Shown: positions 36,666 through 45,109, numbered from the stretch's first letter. The stretch: 64,000 bases of DNA from Glo-17 sp964637835 (GCA_964637835.1 CAZWYF010000011.1:20769-84768); one strand, 5' to 3'. Numbers and translations are program-made. The notes: generated by a model not told the origin, from the letters alone.

Positions 36666-37682
36666 CTAGATCCTCGCCACGCCCAGGAACACCGCGTGCA
36701 GCGCCACCACCAGGGCGGTCAGCAGGTGCCGGGCCCCGTGGGGCGACAGACCCGGGAAGCGCAGCGAGAGGTCGTCGCAGCGATCGAGGCAATCGCCGCA
36801 TAAGGTACAGGAAACGTGGGGTTTCTGCCGCTGCCAGGCCTCGCGATCCAGCGCCCCGTGACGGCAATCGGCGCGGCAGGCGCCGCAGCTGCGGCAGGAG
36901 GGGACGATCCGCAGGCGGAACGGCGAGATCCGGCCCAGCCGCACCACCAGCCAGCCCAGCGGGCAGAAGCTGGTGCAGTGGGCCAGCCAGCCCCGGCGGG
37001 CCGACACTGACGCCATCACCCCGACGCCCGCCACGCCGAGCAACCCGGCCAGCAGCGCCGCCGTGGCCGCCGGGGCGCCGGAGATCCGCAGCAGCCAGGC
37101 CCCCACCAGCACGATCACCAGCAGCACGAGGCGGATGGCCTCCCGGCGCCGCGGCGCCAGGGCGCGCCCAGGCTGCCGGGTCCGGGCCAGCGTGTTGTCC
37201 CAGGCACCCACGTAGCACAGCCAGCTGCACCACGCCGGCCCCACCAGCACGAGCGTCGAGAGCAGCAGGATGGGCATGAACAGCCCCTCGCCGCGGTAGA
37301 CCGGGCCGGCGGCCACCAGGGCGGGGATCGGCAGGTGCAGGTGTCCGGTCATCAGGCACTGCTCGACGCCGGCCAGGCCGAGCAGGAGCTGGCCGAAGAA
37401 GACGGCGGAGAAGAGCAGCCAGATGCGCGCCCGCAGGCGGGCCCAGGCGCCGGGCCGCTGCAGCAGGGCGGCCAGCCAGCCGGCGTAGACCGCCAGCAAC
37501 GCCACCTCCGCCCAGCCTGCGCCGGGCAGGAAGCGCTCGGCCAGCAGCAGGGGCGGATCGACCGCCAGCTGGACCACCGTCAGCAGCACGGCGGCCAGCG
37601 CCGCGGCCCCGATGACGGGTGCCAGCACCAGGGTCCGTGGTGGGGTGAGGGCGAGAGGCGTGGCCGCCAGTCCGGTCCGCAA
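36666..37682 (-). CDS. Membrane 4Fe-4S protein (NapH/CcoG-like)
   Basis: A 338-residue membrane protein. The TTG at 37682 is chosen because AGGAGGT (37689-37695) lies 6 bases before it. About six membrane segments come first, with a Cys pair in the loop AWCSWLCYVGA and another in HCTSFCPLGW, as in NapH/NosR/CcoG proteins. The C-terminal part carries two 4Fe-4S motifs, CRSCGACRADCRHGA and CTLCGDCLDRCDD. Such proteins pass electrons across or along the membrane. Its place between a metal permease and a pentapeptide protein suggests redox-linked metal handling, but this is only inferred from position. Confidence 0.87.
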   Translation of the reverse strand: MRTGLAATPLALTPPRTLVLAPVIGAAALAAVLLTVVQLAVDPPLLLAERFLPGAGWAEVALLAVYAGWLAALLQRPGAWARLRARIWLLFSAVFFGQLLLGLAGVEQCLMTGHLHLPIPALVAAGPVYRGEGLFMPILLLSTLVLVGPAWCSWLCYVGAWDNTLARTRQPGRALAPRRREAIRLVLLVIVLVGAWLLRISGAPAATAALLAGLLGVAGVGVMASVSARRGWLAHCTSFCPLGWLVVRLGRISPFRLRIVPSCRSCGACRADCRHGALDREAWQRQKPHVSCTLCGDCLDRCDDLSLRFPGLSPHGARHLLTALVVALHAVFLGVARI

Positions 37683-37688
37683 GATGGC

Positions 37689-37695
37689 ACCTCCT
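37689..37695 (-). promoter_or_regulatory. ribosome binding site that sets the TTG start of the Fe-S protein
   Basis: AGGAGGT on the minus strand, six bases before TTG 37682. It is the best Shine-Dalgarno match in the region and decides against the start at 37730. Confidence 0.7.
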
Positions 37696-37801
37696 GCGGC
37701 AAGGATGCGACGCGAAAACGCAGAAGACAAGTCGGGTTTCAGGCGCCCGGAGAGGAGGCCGACGGGGCCGGCCGGGCCGGGGCGCCGGGCGAGTCCGGCG
37801 G

Positions 37802-38149
37802 TCAGGACCGGTAGCGGACCCGGGTCCCGAACTCCACCGACAGGCGGATCTCCTCGGCCGACAGGGCCGCAGGGAACAGCGTGCCGCTGATCTTGGCGCC
37901 GTAGAAGGAGCAGCCGGCGAGGTTGGCGCCGCTGAGGTCGACGCCGCGCAGATCGGCATCACGGAAATAGCTGCCGCAGAAGTCCAGACCCTCGGCGTCG
38001 AGGCCGCGCAGGTCCAGGCCACGCAGGTCCACGCCACGCAGGTCGCAGGTCGCGCCCTGCTCGCGCCGCAGGTTGAAGCCCTGCGTGTCGTCCACGCGCA
38101 GCATCTGGTACAGCGGATCCTTGGTGAAACGGGGGCGCTCGGCCTTCAT
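37802..38149 (-). CDS. Small pentapeptide-repeat protein
   Basis: A 115-residue soluble protein. ATG 38149 has GGAGGT four bases upstream. After a leading segment (KAERPRFTKDPLYQMLRVDD) come about ten pentapeptide units of the A(D/N)LXX type, such as CDLRG, VDLRG, LDLRG, LDAEG, ADLRG, VDLSG and ANLAG, which should form a short quadrilateral beta-helix. A Cys (GSYFRD preceded by DFC) and others are scattered on the helix faces. It starts the likely unit with the Fe-S protein (119 bases downstream). Pentapeptide proteins act by binding partners; the partner here is unknown. Confidence 0.85.
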   Translation of the reverse strand: MKAERPRFTKDPLYQMLRVDDTQGFNLRREQGATCDLRGVDLRGLDLRGLDAEGLDFCGSYFRDADLRGVDLSGANLAGCSFYGAKISGTLFPAALSAEEIRLSVEFGTRVRYRS

Positions 38150-38181
38150 CACGACCTCCACGGACTGGCGAACGGCGACGT

Positions 38182-39567
38182 TCAGCTTCCGTTATCGTCC
38201 GCCGGCGCGGGGCCTTGACCGGTGCCTGCGACGGGCGTGAGGCCGGCCTCGCGCTCGGCGGCCCGGGCCTGGGCGCGGCCGGCGTCCAGATCCACCCGCA
38301 GCAGCAGGGCGCCGCCGGCGACGAAGAACACGATGAGCGCCAGGATGGACAGCCGGCTGGTCCCCAGGAGCATGCCCACCAGGGCGAAGATGAGCGGCCC
38401 GGCGATGCCGGCGAACTTGCCGCTGGTGGAGTAGAAGCCGAAGAACTCCGCGCTCTTGTGGCGCGGCACCATGCTGCCGAAGAGCGAGCGGCTCAGGGCC
38501 TGGCACCCGCCCTGGACGGTGCCCACCAGGGCGGCCAGCGCGTAGAACTGCCAGGCGGTGTGCAGGAAGAAGCCCAGCACGCAGATCAGGGTGTAGACGC
38601 CCAGCCCGCCCAGCAGCACCGGCCGGGGCCCCCAGCGGTCGGCCAGCTTGCCCATGAGCAACGTGCAGGGCAGGCCCACGAACTGGGTCAGCACCAGGGC
38701 GCGGATCATGTCGGCGGTGCCGATCCCGATCTCCCCGCCGTACGCGGTGGCCATCTTGACGATGGTGCCGATCCCATCGTTGTACAGCCAGTAGGCCACC
38801 AGCATCACCAGCAGCGGCCGGTACCGGCGCAGGTTGTGCCAGGTGCGCGCGAGGCGTCCGAAGCTCTCGCGCCAGAGCTGGCCAGGCGCCACGGTGCCCG
38901 CCACCGGCGGCTCGGGCACCCGGCGCAGCAGCGGGATGGCGAACACCAGCCACCAGACGGCCACGCTGAGGAAGCTGGCCCGGATGGCCATCCCCACCGA
39001 TCCGAAGCCGAAGCGGTCGGGCAGGGTGATCCACAGGGCGTTGACCACCAGGAGCAGGCCGCCGCCCAGGTAGCCCCACGCGTAGCCCCGGGCGGACAGC
39101 CGGTCCATCTCGCCCGGCCCCGCCACGTGGGGCAGCAACGACTCGTAGAAGACGATGGAGCCGGCGAACCCCAGGTTGGCGAGGATGAACGCGCCGGCGG
39201 CCAGCGGCCAGTCCGCGTCGGGCAGCAGCGCGAAGCTGGCCGTGGCCAGCACGCCCAGCAGCCAGAAGGACGCCAGCATCCGCTTCTTCAGGCCCGCCGC
39301 GTCGGCCACCGCCCCGAGCAGGGGGCTGGTCACCGCCACCAGCAGCAGGGCGCCGCCGGTGACCAGGCCCCAGCGGCTCGTGGCAGCGCTCGGGCTCAGG
39401 CCGTCGGCCTCGGCGATGGCGCGGAAGAACGGAGGGAACACCGCGGCCATCACCGTGGTGGCGAAGGCGCTGTTGGCCCAGTCGTAGAGGATCCAGGCCC
39501 GCGTCCGACGCCGGTGCTCGGCACGGGCCGCGCCTTCCGGTCGCCTGGTCGCCGGCCGCGCGCTCAC
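38182..39567 (-). CDS. UMF1-family MFS transporter
   Basis: A 461-residue permease with about 12 membrane segments. The family mark AWILYDWANSAFATTV stands at the start of helix 1, and GKLADRWGPRPVLL in the loop after helix 8. UMF1/YxiO proteins relate to eukaryotic Atg22 and are thought to export small molecules such as amino acids, though substrates are poorly known. The C-terminal tail is acidic (VAGTGQGPAPADDNGS). It lies 7 bases after the small beta-barrel gene on the same strand and 32 bases before the pentapeptide gene, so it may be read with either. Confidence 0.9.
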   Translation of the reverse strand: MSARPATRRPEGAARAEHRRRTRAWILYDWANSAFATTVMAAVFPPFFRAIAEADGLSPSAATSRWGLVTGGALLLVAVTSPLLGAVADAAGLKKRMLASFWLLGVLATASFALLPDADWPLAAGAFILANLGFAGSIVFYESLLPHVAGPGEMDRLSARGYAWGYLGGGLLLVVNALWITLPDRFGFGSVGMAIRASFLSVAVWWLVFAIPLLRRVPEPPVAGTVAPGQLWRESFGRLARTWHNLRRYRPLLVMLVAYWLYNDGIGTIVKMATAYGGEIGIGTADMIRALVLTQFVGLPCTLLMGKLADRWGPRPVLLGGLGVYTLICVLGFFLHTAWQFYALAALVGTVQGGCQALSRSLFGSMVPRHKSAEFFGFYSTSGKFAGIAGPLIFALVGMLLGTSRLSILALIVFFVAGGALLLRVDLDAGRAQARAAEREAGLTPVAGTGQGPAPADDNGS

Positions 39568-39574
39568 CGCCGGC

Positions 39575-40117
39575 CTACCAGTAGAAGAACAGGCCGGCCT
39601 GCGGCCACAGGGTCACCGACTCGTCGTCGCTCTGATAGGTGAAGTCGGCGTCGATCTTCACCGCCCAGCGCTGCCCCAGCAGGTACTCGATGCCCACGCC
39701 GAAGCCGGTGTTCCAGGAGCTGTCCTCGTTCCAGAACTCCTCGCCGTTCTCGTGCCGACCCCGCTCGTCGTGGGAGAAGTAGCCCAGCCCGGTGAGCAGG
39801 AACAGCCGCAGCCGGGGATCCTGGCGCAGCAGGTACTGCAGCTCGACGCCCAGGTTGTGCCGGTGATCGTCCTCGGTGTTCCAGATGCCGCCGGCCACCT
39901 GCAGCTGCAGGTACCACTGCAGCGGCCACTTGAAGGCCAGGCCCATGCCCCCGATCTGGCCCACGTGCAGGCCGATGCCGCCCTCGAGGGGGTCGTCCAG
40001 CCGGTTCCAGTCCGGCTCGGCGGCGGCGGCGGGCACCGGATCGCTGGCGGCGAGGGCCAGTCCGGTCAGCAGGACGACCGCGCCGAGCAGGCGCGGCCAG
40101 CGGGGATGACGATCCAT
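39575..40117 (-). CDS. Small outer-membrane beta-barrel protein
   Basis: A 180-residue protein. ATG 40117 has AAGGAG about 9 bases upstream; the signal peptide ends in PVPAAAAE. The mature part (about 145 residues) is made of alternating strands with many aromatic residues, such as WYLQLQVAGGIW, HNLGVELQYLL, FLLTGLGYF and WAVKIDADFTY, enough for an eight-stranded barrel. It ends in LFFYW, an aromatic C-terminus of the kind recognised by the outer-membrane assembly machine. It could be an OmpW- or PagL-like porin or a structural barrel; the function is unknown. It is followed by the UMF1-type transporter. Confidence 0.75.
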   Translation of the reverse strand: MDRHPRWPRLLGAVVLLTGLALAASDPVPAAAAEPDWNRLDDPLEGGIGLHVGQIGGMGLAFKWPLQWYLQLQVAGGIWNTEDDHRHNLGVELQYLLRQDPRLRLFLLTGLGYFSHDERGRHENGEEFWNEDSSWNTGFGVGIEYLLGQRWAVKIDADFTYQSDDESVTLWPQAGLFFYW

Positions 40118-40250
40118 GTCGCGTGTCTCCTTGCGTCGCGTGCGGCGTGGGGGTGCCGGTGCGGCCATGGTGCCACAGCGCCGCCCGCGACGCCAGCGGC
40201 AGATGCGCGCCAGGCCACGGCCCTCGGCCAGGCGGCCGGGATCGAGCAGG

Positions 40251-40277
40251 GCGGGCCGACCATCCTGGTCGGCCCGC
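40251..40277 (-). terminator. hairpin terminator after nrdJ
   Basis: Two perfect 12-base arms (GCGGGCCGACCA at 40251-40262 and its complement at 40266-40277) enclose a three-base loop, 84 bases after the nrdJ stop. No T-tract follows on the minus strand. Confidence 0.6.
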
Positions 40278-40361
40278 CCGGGGGCACCCGGCGAATCCGT
40301 TCGCGACCCCCGGCCTCCCGGCGCCGCCGCACGGCGCCCGGAAGCCCAGCGTGACCACCGC

Positions 40362-43154
40362 CTAGCTGCAGCCGGTGGTGGCCCCGCAGTTGTTGCACTT
40401 GTAGCAGGCGCCGTTGCGCACGGTCACCGATCCGCACTCCGGGCACGGCGGACTGTCGGCCTGGGTCTCGAAGACCTGGTGCTCGTGGTCCTCGACGCTC
40501 CCGGCCGCCGCCGCCATGGCCCGCATGGCGGGCGCGGCCTCCGCGTCGGCCTTCTCGATGGCGTCGGGCGCCGGCCTGGCCTGCTGGGCCTGCTCGCCGA
40601 ACTTCAGGTCCAGCCAGCGGAAGATGTAGTCCATGATCGACTTGGCCATGGGGAGTTCCGGGTTGGTGGTCATGCCGCTGGGCTCGAAGCGCATGTGGCT
40701 GAACTTGCCCACCAGCACCTTCAGCGGCACGCCGTACTGGAGCATGATGGACACCGCGGTGGCGAAGCTGTCCATCAGGCCGGAGACCACCGAGCCCTCC
40801 TTCGCCATGCTGATGAACATCTCGCCGGGCTTGCCATTGGGATAGAGGCCCACGGTGATGTAGCCCTCGTGGCCGGCGATGGAGAACTTGTGAGTGACGG
40901 CCTGCCGCTCGTCCGGCAGCCGCACGCGATGCGGCTCCGGCGGGGCGAGCAGCTCGGTCCCGGCCTTCTTCGCGGCCTGCTCCTCGTCCTTGCCGGTGTT
41001 CAGCGGCTGCAGGCGCTTGGAACCGTCGCGGTAGATGGCCACCGCCTTGAGGCCCAGCTTCCAGGCCTCGACGTAGGTCTCCATGATCTCCTCGACGGTC
41101 ACGTCGCGCGGCATGTTGACCGTCTTGCTGATGGCGCCGGAGAGGAAGGGCTGGGTGGCGGCCATCATGCGGATGTGCCCCATGTAATCGATGGACCGCT
41201 TGCCGTTGCGGGCCTGGAAGGCGCAGTCGAACACCGGCAGGTGCTCCTCGGCCAGGTGGGGCGCGCCCTCGATGGTCTCCTGCTCGTCGATGTAGGCGAG
41301 GATCGCCTCGACCTCGTGGTCGTCGTAGCCCAGCCGCTCGAGCGCCGCCGGCACGGTGTGGTTGACGATCTTCAGCAGGCCGCCGTCCACCAGCTTCTTG
41401 TACTTCACCAGGGCGATGTCGGGCTCGATGCCGGTGGTGTCGCAATCCATCATGAAGCCGATGGTGCCGGTGGGCGCGAGCACGGTGACCTGGCTGTTGC
41501 GGAAACCGAAGTCGTGGCCCACCACGAAGGCCTGGCGCCAGACCTCGTCCGCGGCGGCGTGCAGATCCTCGGGCACCCGGTTGCGGTTGATGCCGTTGAG
41601 GGCGGCGCGGTGCTTGCGGACCACCTCGAGCATGGGCTCGCGGTTCTCCTCGTAGCCGGCGAAGGGCCCGATCTCCTGGGCGATCTCCGCCGAGGTGAGG
41701 TAGGCCTGACCGCAGAGCAGCGCGGTGATGGCGGCGGCGTAGTCGCGGCCCTCGTCGCTGTCGTAGGGCAGGCCGCGGCTCATGAGCAGGGCGCCCAGGT
41801 TGGCGTAGCCCAGGCCCAGGGGGCGGAACCGCCGGCTGTTCTTCGTGATCTCCTCGCGCGGGTAGCTGCTGTTGTCCACGATGATCTCCATGGCCAGCAG
41901 CACCACGCCCACGGCGTGGCGGAAGCTCTCGATGTCGAACTCCCCGTCCTCGCGCCGGAACTTCATGAGGTTCAGCGAGGCGAGGTTGCAGGCGGAGTTG
42001 TCCAGGAACATGTACTCGCTGCAGGGATTGGACGCGTGGATACGGTCGGTGTTCTTGCAGGTATGCCAGTCGTTGATGGTGGTGTCGAACTGCATGCCTG
42101 GATCACCGCAGACATGGGTGCCCTCGGCGATCTTCCGCATGAGTTCGCGGGCCTTGTAGGTATCCATGGGACGACCATCGGTCACCGCGCGGGTGGTCCA
42201 GGTGCCGTCCTCGACCACGGCGCGCATGAACTCGTTGGTCACGCGCACGGAGTTGTTGCTGTTCTGGAAGAAGACCGAGTTGTAGGCCTCGCCGTTGAAG
42301 CTGCCGTCGTAGCCCTGGTCGATGAGGGCCCAGGCCTTGCGCTCCTCGTTCACCTTGCAATCGATGAAATCGGCGATGTCCGGGTGGTCGGCGTCGAGGA
42401 TCACCATCTTGGCGGCGCGGCGGGTCTTGCCACCGGACTTGATCACGCCGGCGAAGGCGTCGAATCCCCGCATGAAGCTCACCGGACCGGAGGCCTGGCC
42501 GCCGGCCGAGAGCTTCTCCCGGCTCGAGCGCAGCGGCGAGAGGTTGGTGCCGGTGCCGCTGCCGTACTTGAAGAGCAGCCCCTCGGTCTTGGCCAGGTCG
42601 AGGATGCCGGCCATGCTGTCGTCCACGGCGTTGATGAAGCAGGCCGAGCACTGCGGCTTCGCCTCCACTCCCACGTTGAACCACACCGGGCTGTTGAAGG
42701 CGGCGTGCTGGTGCAGGAGGAGGTACCTGAGCTCGTCCCGGAAGCTGTCGCGGTCCTCCACCGAGGCGAAGTAGCCGTCGGCCAGGCCCCAGCCGGTGAT
42801 GGTGTCGGCCACGCGGCCGATGAGCTGGCGCACCGAGGTCTCGCGGTCGGGCGTCCCCTGACCACCGCGGAAGTACTTGCTGACCACCACGTTGGTGGCC
42901 ATCTGGCTCCATTCGGCGGGGATCTCCACGTCATCCTGACGGAAGAGGATCTCACCCTTGTCGTTGGCGATGGTGGCGGACCGGCGCTGCCACTCGACCT
43001 GATCGAAGGGATCTTCACCCTGGCGGGTGTAACGGCGCGCGACGGTCAGCCCCTGGATCGTCTCCTTGCGGTCGGTCTCCGCGAGCGGGGCCGGCACGGT
43101 GTCGCCGGTGAACAGCACGTTGTCCATCTGCTTCTTCTCGTGGCGTTCCTTCAC
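40362..43154 (-). CDS. nrdJ: Adenosylcobalamin-dependent (class II) ribonucleoside reductase
   Basis: A 930-residue enzyme that makes deoxyribonucleotides with a B12 radical. GTG 43154 is chosen because AAGGAG lies 6-7 bases before it; the open frame continues upstream but is low-complexity and covers repeats. Conserved segments: CSACFIN with the redox Cys, YGSGTGTNLS, NPCSEY with the radical Cys and Glu, and APTGTIGFMM. The C-terminus holds a zinc-ribbon-like pair, CPECG and CYKCNNCG, normal for NrdJ. Ribonucleotide reductase expressed alone, oxygen-independent, suits a cell with access to cobalamin. The leader (43155-43704) is long and structured. Confidence 0.97.
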   Translation of the reverse strand: MKERHEKKQMDNVLFTGDTVPAPLAETDRKETIQGLTVARRYTRQGEDPFDQVEWQRRSATIANDKGEILFRQDDVEIPAEWSQMATNVVVSKYFRGGQGTPDRETSVRQLIGRVADTITGWGLADGYFASVEDRDSFRDELRYLLLHQHAAFNSPVWFNVGVEAKPQCSACFINAVDDSMAGILDLAKTEGLLFKYGSGTGTNLSPLRSSREKLSAGGQASGPVSFMRGFDAFAGVIKSGGKTRRAAKMVILDADHPDIADFIDCKVNEERKAWALIDQGYDGSFNGEAYNSVFFQNSNNSVRVTNEFMRAVVEDGTWTTRAVTDGRPMDTYKARELMRKIAEGTHVCGDPGMQFDTTINDWHTCKNTDRIHASNPCSEYMFLDNSACNLASLNLMKFRREDGEFDIESFRHAVGVVLLAMEIIVDNSSYPREEITKNSRRFRPLGLGYANLGALLMSRGLPYDSDEGRDYAAAITALLCGQAYLTSAEIAQEIGPFAGYEENREPMLEVVRKHRAALNGINRNRVPEDLHAAADEVWRQAFVVGHDFGFRNSQVTVLAPTGTIGFMMDCDTTGIEPDIALVKYKKLVDGGLLKIVNHTVPAALERLGYDDHEVEAILAYIDEQETIEGAPHLAEEHLPVFDCAFQARNGKRSIDYMGHIRMMAATQPFLSGAISKTVNMPRDVTVEEIMETYVEAWKLGLKAVAIYRDGSKRLQPLNTGKDEEQAAKKAGTELLAPPEPHRVRLPDERQAVTHKFSIAGHEGYITVGLYPNGKPGEMFISMAKEGSVVSGLMDSFATAVSIMLQYGVPLKVLVGKFSHMRFEPSGMTTNPELPMAKSIMDYIFRWLDLKFGEQAQQARPAPDAIEKADAEAAPAMRAMAAAAGSVEDHEHQVFETQADSPPCPECGSVTVRNGACYKCNNCGATTGCS

Positions 43155-43261
43155 GATTGCTCCTTCGTCCAGCCGGTGACGGTGGCGTCGCATCCCTGCG
43201 CGCTGGCTTTCTCGCATGACCGTCCCGAGGTGAATTCCTGTCTTGCCGGTGTTCGCGCTGG

Positions 43262-43330
43262 TGGCCCGTCGGCCTTCCCGGGGCCCGTGTGGCCTTCCCG
43301 GGCGCCGTGTGGCCTTCCCGGGGTCCGTGT
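43262..43330 (-). repeat. 20-base tandem repeat in the nrdJ leader
   Basis: Three and a half copies of a 20-base unit whose core GGCCTTCCCG begins at 43271, 43291 and 43311 (exact period 20). On the coding strand each copy carries CGGGAAGGCC. Twenty is not a multiple of three, so it is not a protein repeat. It lies about 110 bases before the nrdJ start and may be part of the transcript leader. Confidence 0.75.
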
Positions 43331-43560
43331 CTCCGCGCGAGCGATGCCGGGGACCGCGCGAGCCCCCCGTCACCGGGCACCTCAATATATGGGGCCAGAA
43401 CTGGCTACCGAACACATTCCCTTGGGGGACCGCAATATCTCGCAGATCCGTGACCCGGCCAAGCAAAAACTCGCCACCCCTTCCCCCTGAAGAAAACCCG
43501 CAGGACGCGCGGACGGGGAAACGACCGGGATATCAGGTGCCTGGGGCCGTGGCGCTCCGT

Positions 43561-43588
43561 AAAAAAAATGTTGGCGCCGGGGGGCACC
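43561..43588 (-). terminator. Rho-independent terminator of the HDOD-arsC unit
   Basis: On the minus strand arms GGTGCC (43588-43583) and GGCGCC (43578-43573) form a stem with one G-T pair and a CCCC loop, extended by a T-A pair. After two or three bases a run of eight T follows (43568-43561). It lies 116 bases after the arsC-like stop and before the presumed nrdJ promoter; it could also attenuate read-through into nrdJ. It is the only terminator here with a full T-tract. Confidence 0.75.
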
Positions 43589-43704
43589 AGCCAGCCCGGA
43601 GCCCTCCCGGCGATCATCGGGGCCCCGGCCAGAGGTCCGGCTCCCACCCTGAATTCTCTTCATCGCAACGGTTTACGAGATACGACAGGGATGGCCGAAA
43701 CGGG

Positions 43705-44124
43705 TCAGCGACCCGGCGCGAAACGCTCGACCACCTCGGCCACCGCCGCCCGCGCCCGTTCCCGCCCGGCGCGGAACGCCTCGCGCACCTCCTCCGCGGT
43801 CCCGGTGGCGCCCATGGGGTCGGTGAAGGGCCGCGACCAGTGCCGCGAGGGGTCGCGCAGCGACGGCAGGTAGCGCGAGGCCTCCTCGCTGAGCGTCACC
43901 ACGAGATCGAAGGCGTCGAGGTCCAGCTCGTCGATGGACTTGGAGCGCTGCCCCGCCAGGCTCGATCCCACCTCCTGCATCACCGCATCGGCGCGACGGC
44001 TGACCGGCGAGGTGAGCAGGCCGGCGCTGGCCGCCTCCCACCCCGCGGGGAACAGCTGACGGGCCCAGGCCTCGGCCATCTGGCTGCGGCAGGCGTTGGC
44101 CGTGCAGACGAAGAGGACCTTCAC
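43705..44124 (-). CDS. ArsC-like / low-molecular-weight tyrosine phosphatase-fold protein
   Basis: A 139-residue protein. GTG 44124 overlaps the HDOD stop as GTGA. The active-site loop VCTANACRSQMAE has the Cys-X5-Arg motif near the N-terminus; the general-acid Asp is in FTDPMGATGT. The fold is shared by thioredoxin-coupled arsenate reductases and low-molecular-weight tyrosine phosphatases. The residues VGSSLAGQRSKS resemble the arsenate-reductase group, where further Cys residues take part; here I see no second Cys in the usual places, so reductase action is doubtful and phosphatase action remains possible. No other ars gene is near. Confidence 0.8.
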   Translation of the reverse strand: MKVLFVCTANACRSQMAEAWARQLFPAGWEAASAGLLTSPVSRRADAVMQEVGSSLAGQRSKSIDELDLDAFDLVVTLSEEASRYLPSLRDPSRHWSRPFTDPMGATGTAEEVREAFRAGRERARAAVAEVVERFAPGR

Positions 44125-44963
44125 GACCTCGCCCCCAGGAGCGCCAGCATCCCGTCCAGGTCCCGGAGCGCCCGCTCGCGATCGCCCGCTGCCGCCTCGC
44201 CGGCGATGCCGGCCTCGGCGAGGGCCAGCTCCAGCTCGGCCTCCGGAACGCGCGCCGCCCCGGCGGCGTGGCCGTGCGCGGCGGCCAGGAGATTGGCCGC
44301 CCGCACCACTGCCGTCAGACTCCCGGCCGGCGCTGGCCGGTGGTGGCCCGCGATGGCCATCACCAGATCGGGTGGGAAGTTCCAGGCCTCGGCCACCGCC
44401 GCGCCGGCCTCGGCGTGGTCGAAGCCGAGCATATCCCGCTCGGCCAGCACGAGCTGGCCGTCGTCCAGATCGGGCGGCAGCTGCTCGAGATGCTCCCGGA
44501 GCGGGCGGTCCAGCAAGAGCTTGCCGATGTCGTGCAGGACCCCGGCGGTGAACAGTCGATTGCGGTCCGTGCCTCCCGTGCCGCCCGGCGCCAGCCGCGA
44601 GGCGAGCAGGCCGCAGGCCAGCGCATGTCGCCAGAGCTCGCCACGCGGCAACCGGTAGGCGGAGACCGCCACCTGCAGCATCCGGCCCATGCTCGAGGCG
44701 AAGGCCACCGTCACCACCGTGCGGTTGCCGAGCCGGACCAGGGCGTCGCGGACGCTGCCCACCTCCCGACCCAGGCCGTAGTAGGAGGAGTTGCAGAGCT
44801 TCAAGACGTTGGCCGTCAGCCCGGGGTCCTTCTCGATCACCGAGACCAGCTCGTCCACCGCCACCTCCGGCTCCTCGAGGAGGGCCAGCAGGCGGGAACT
44901 GGTGGCGGGCATGGCGGCCAGCTCGGGAGTGGCGGCGATGAGGGTGGCGAGATCGGCGTGCAT
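44121..44963 (-). CDS. HDOD-domain protein
   Basis: A 280-residue soluble protein that is nearly all HDOD domain (about 10-230). It has MPATSSRLLALLEEPEVAVDEL, IEKDPGLTANVLKLCNSSYY, and a retained HD pair in LHDIGKLL, followed by GFDHAEAGA and GHHRPAP. HDOD proteins sense or relay signals and are related to HD-GYP phosphodiesterases, usually without their activity. The tail (about 235-280) is an Ala/Glu helix. It overlaps the arsC-like gene by four bases and is divergent from the membrane protein at 45110; three 16-base repeats lie between. Confidence 0.9.
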   Translation of the reverse strand: MHADLATLIAATPELAAMPATSSRLLALLEEPEVAVDELVSVIEKDPGLTANVLKLCNSSYYGLGREVGSVRDALVRLGNRTVVTVAFASSMGRMLQVAVSAYRLPRGELWRHALACGLLASRLAPGGTGGTDRNRLFTAGVLHDIGKLLLDRPLREHLEQLPPDLDDGQLVLAERDMLGFDHAEAGAAVAEAWNFPPDLVMAIAGHHRPAPAGSLTAVVRAANLLAAAHGHAAGAARVPEAELELALAEAGIAGEAAAGDRERALRDLDGMLALLGARS

Positions 44964-45025
44964 GGTCGTCCTTTCGCGGGTCGTCCCCCGGCCGGGATCT
45001 TGCCATAGAGTGCCCGCAGCGCCAA

Positions 45026-45073
45026 GTCCACGAAGAGAACAGTCCGCGAAGGGAACAGTCCGCGAAAGGAACC
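45026..45073. repeat. three 16-base direct repeats between divergent genes
   Basis: Units start at 45026, 45042 and 45058. The last two are AGTCCGCGAAGGGAAC and AGTCCGCGAAAGGAAC; the first is AGTCCACGAAGAGAAC. Only three positions vary. They sit in the 146-base gap between the HDOD gene and the plus-strand membrane protein, where a regulator could bind. Confidence 0.8.
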
Positions 45074-45109
45074 TGGCCCCCCGCCGCGACGCGGCGTAAT
45101 GTCTCCGCC

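Larger units (their letters stand above)
43155..43704. other. Non-coding region between nrdJ and the arsC-like gene
   Basis: This 550-base gap is the longest in the window. It holds, from high to low coordinates on the minus strand, a terminator of the arsC/HDOD unit (43561-43588), a -10-like TATATT near 43386, and a 20-base tandem repeat (43262-43330), before nrdJ. No gene or RNA could be assigned with confidence. Its base composition is lower in GC around 43380-43500. Confidence 0.6.

Noticed and set aside
40158..40176. Second sigma-54 promoter on the minus strand before the small beta-barrel gene
   Set aside because: TGGCAC and a GC at 10 bases are present, but the -12 element reads CCGC instead of TTGC; too weak in GC-rich DNA.
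43155..43300. Cobalamin riboswitch in the nrdJ leader
   Set aside because: CGGGAA elements, a GGCCACCAG stretch and AAGACAGGAATTCACC faintly recall parts of the core and B12 box, but the conserved GGTGNRAATCC segment is missing and the order does not fit. A covariance-model search (RF00174) would decide.
43383..43440. NrdR boxes before nrdJ (two CAATAT motifs)
   Set aside because: They lie 50 bases apart and lack the palindromic ACACWATATATWGTGT form.
43155..43466. N-terminal extension of nrdJ to the upstream ATG/TTG codons
   Set aside because: The extra 104 residues are Arg/Gly/Pro-rich, cover a 20-base tandem repeat that is out of phase with codons, and GTG 43154 has an AAGGAG site at the right distance.
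45026..45073. CRISPR array
   Set aside because: The 16-base units are contiguous without spacers, and no cas gene is present.
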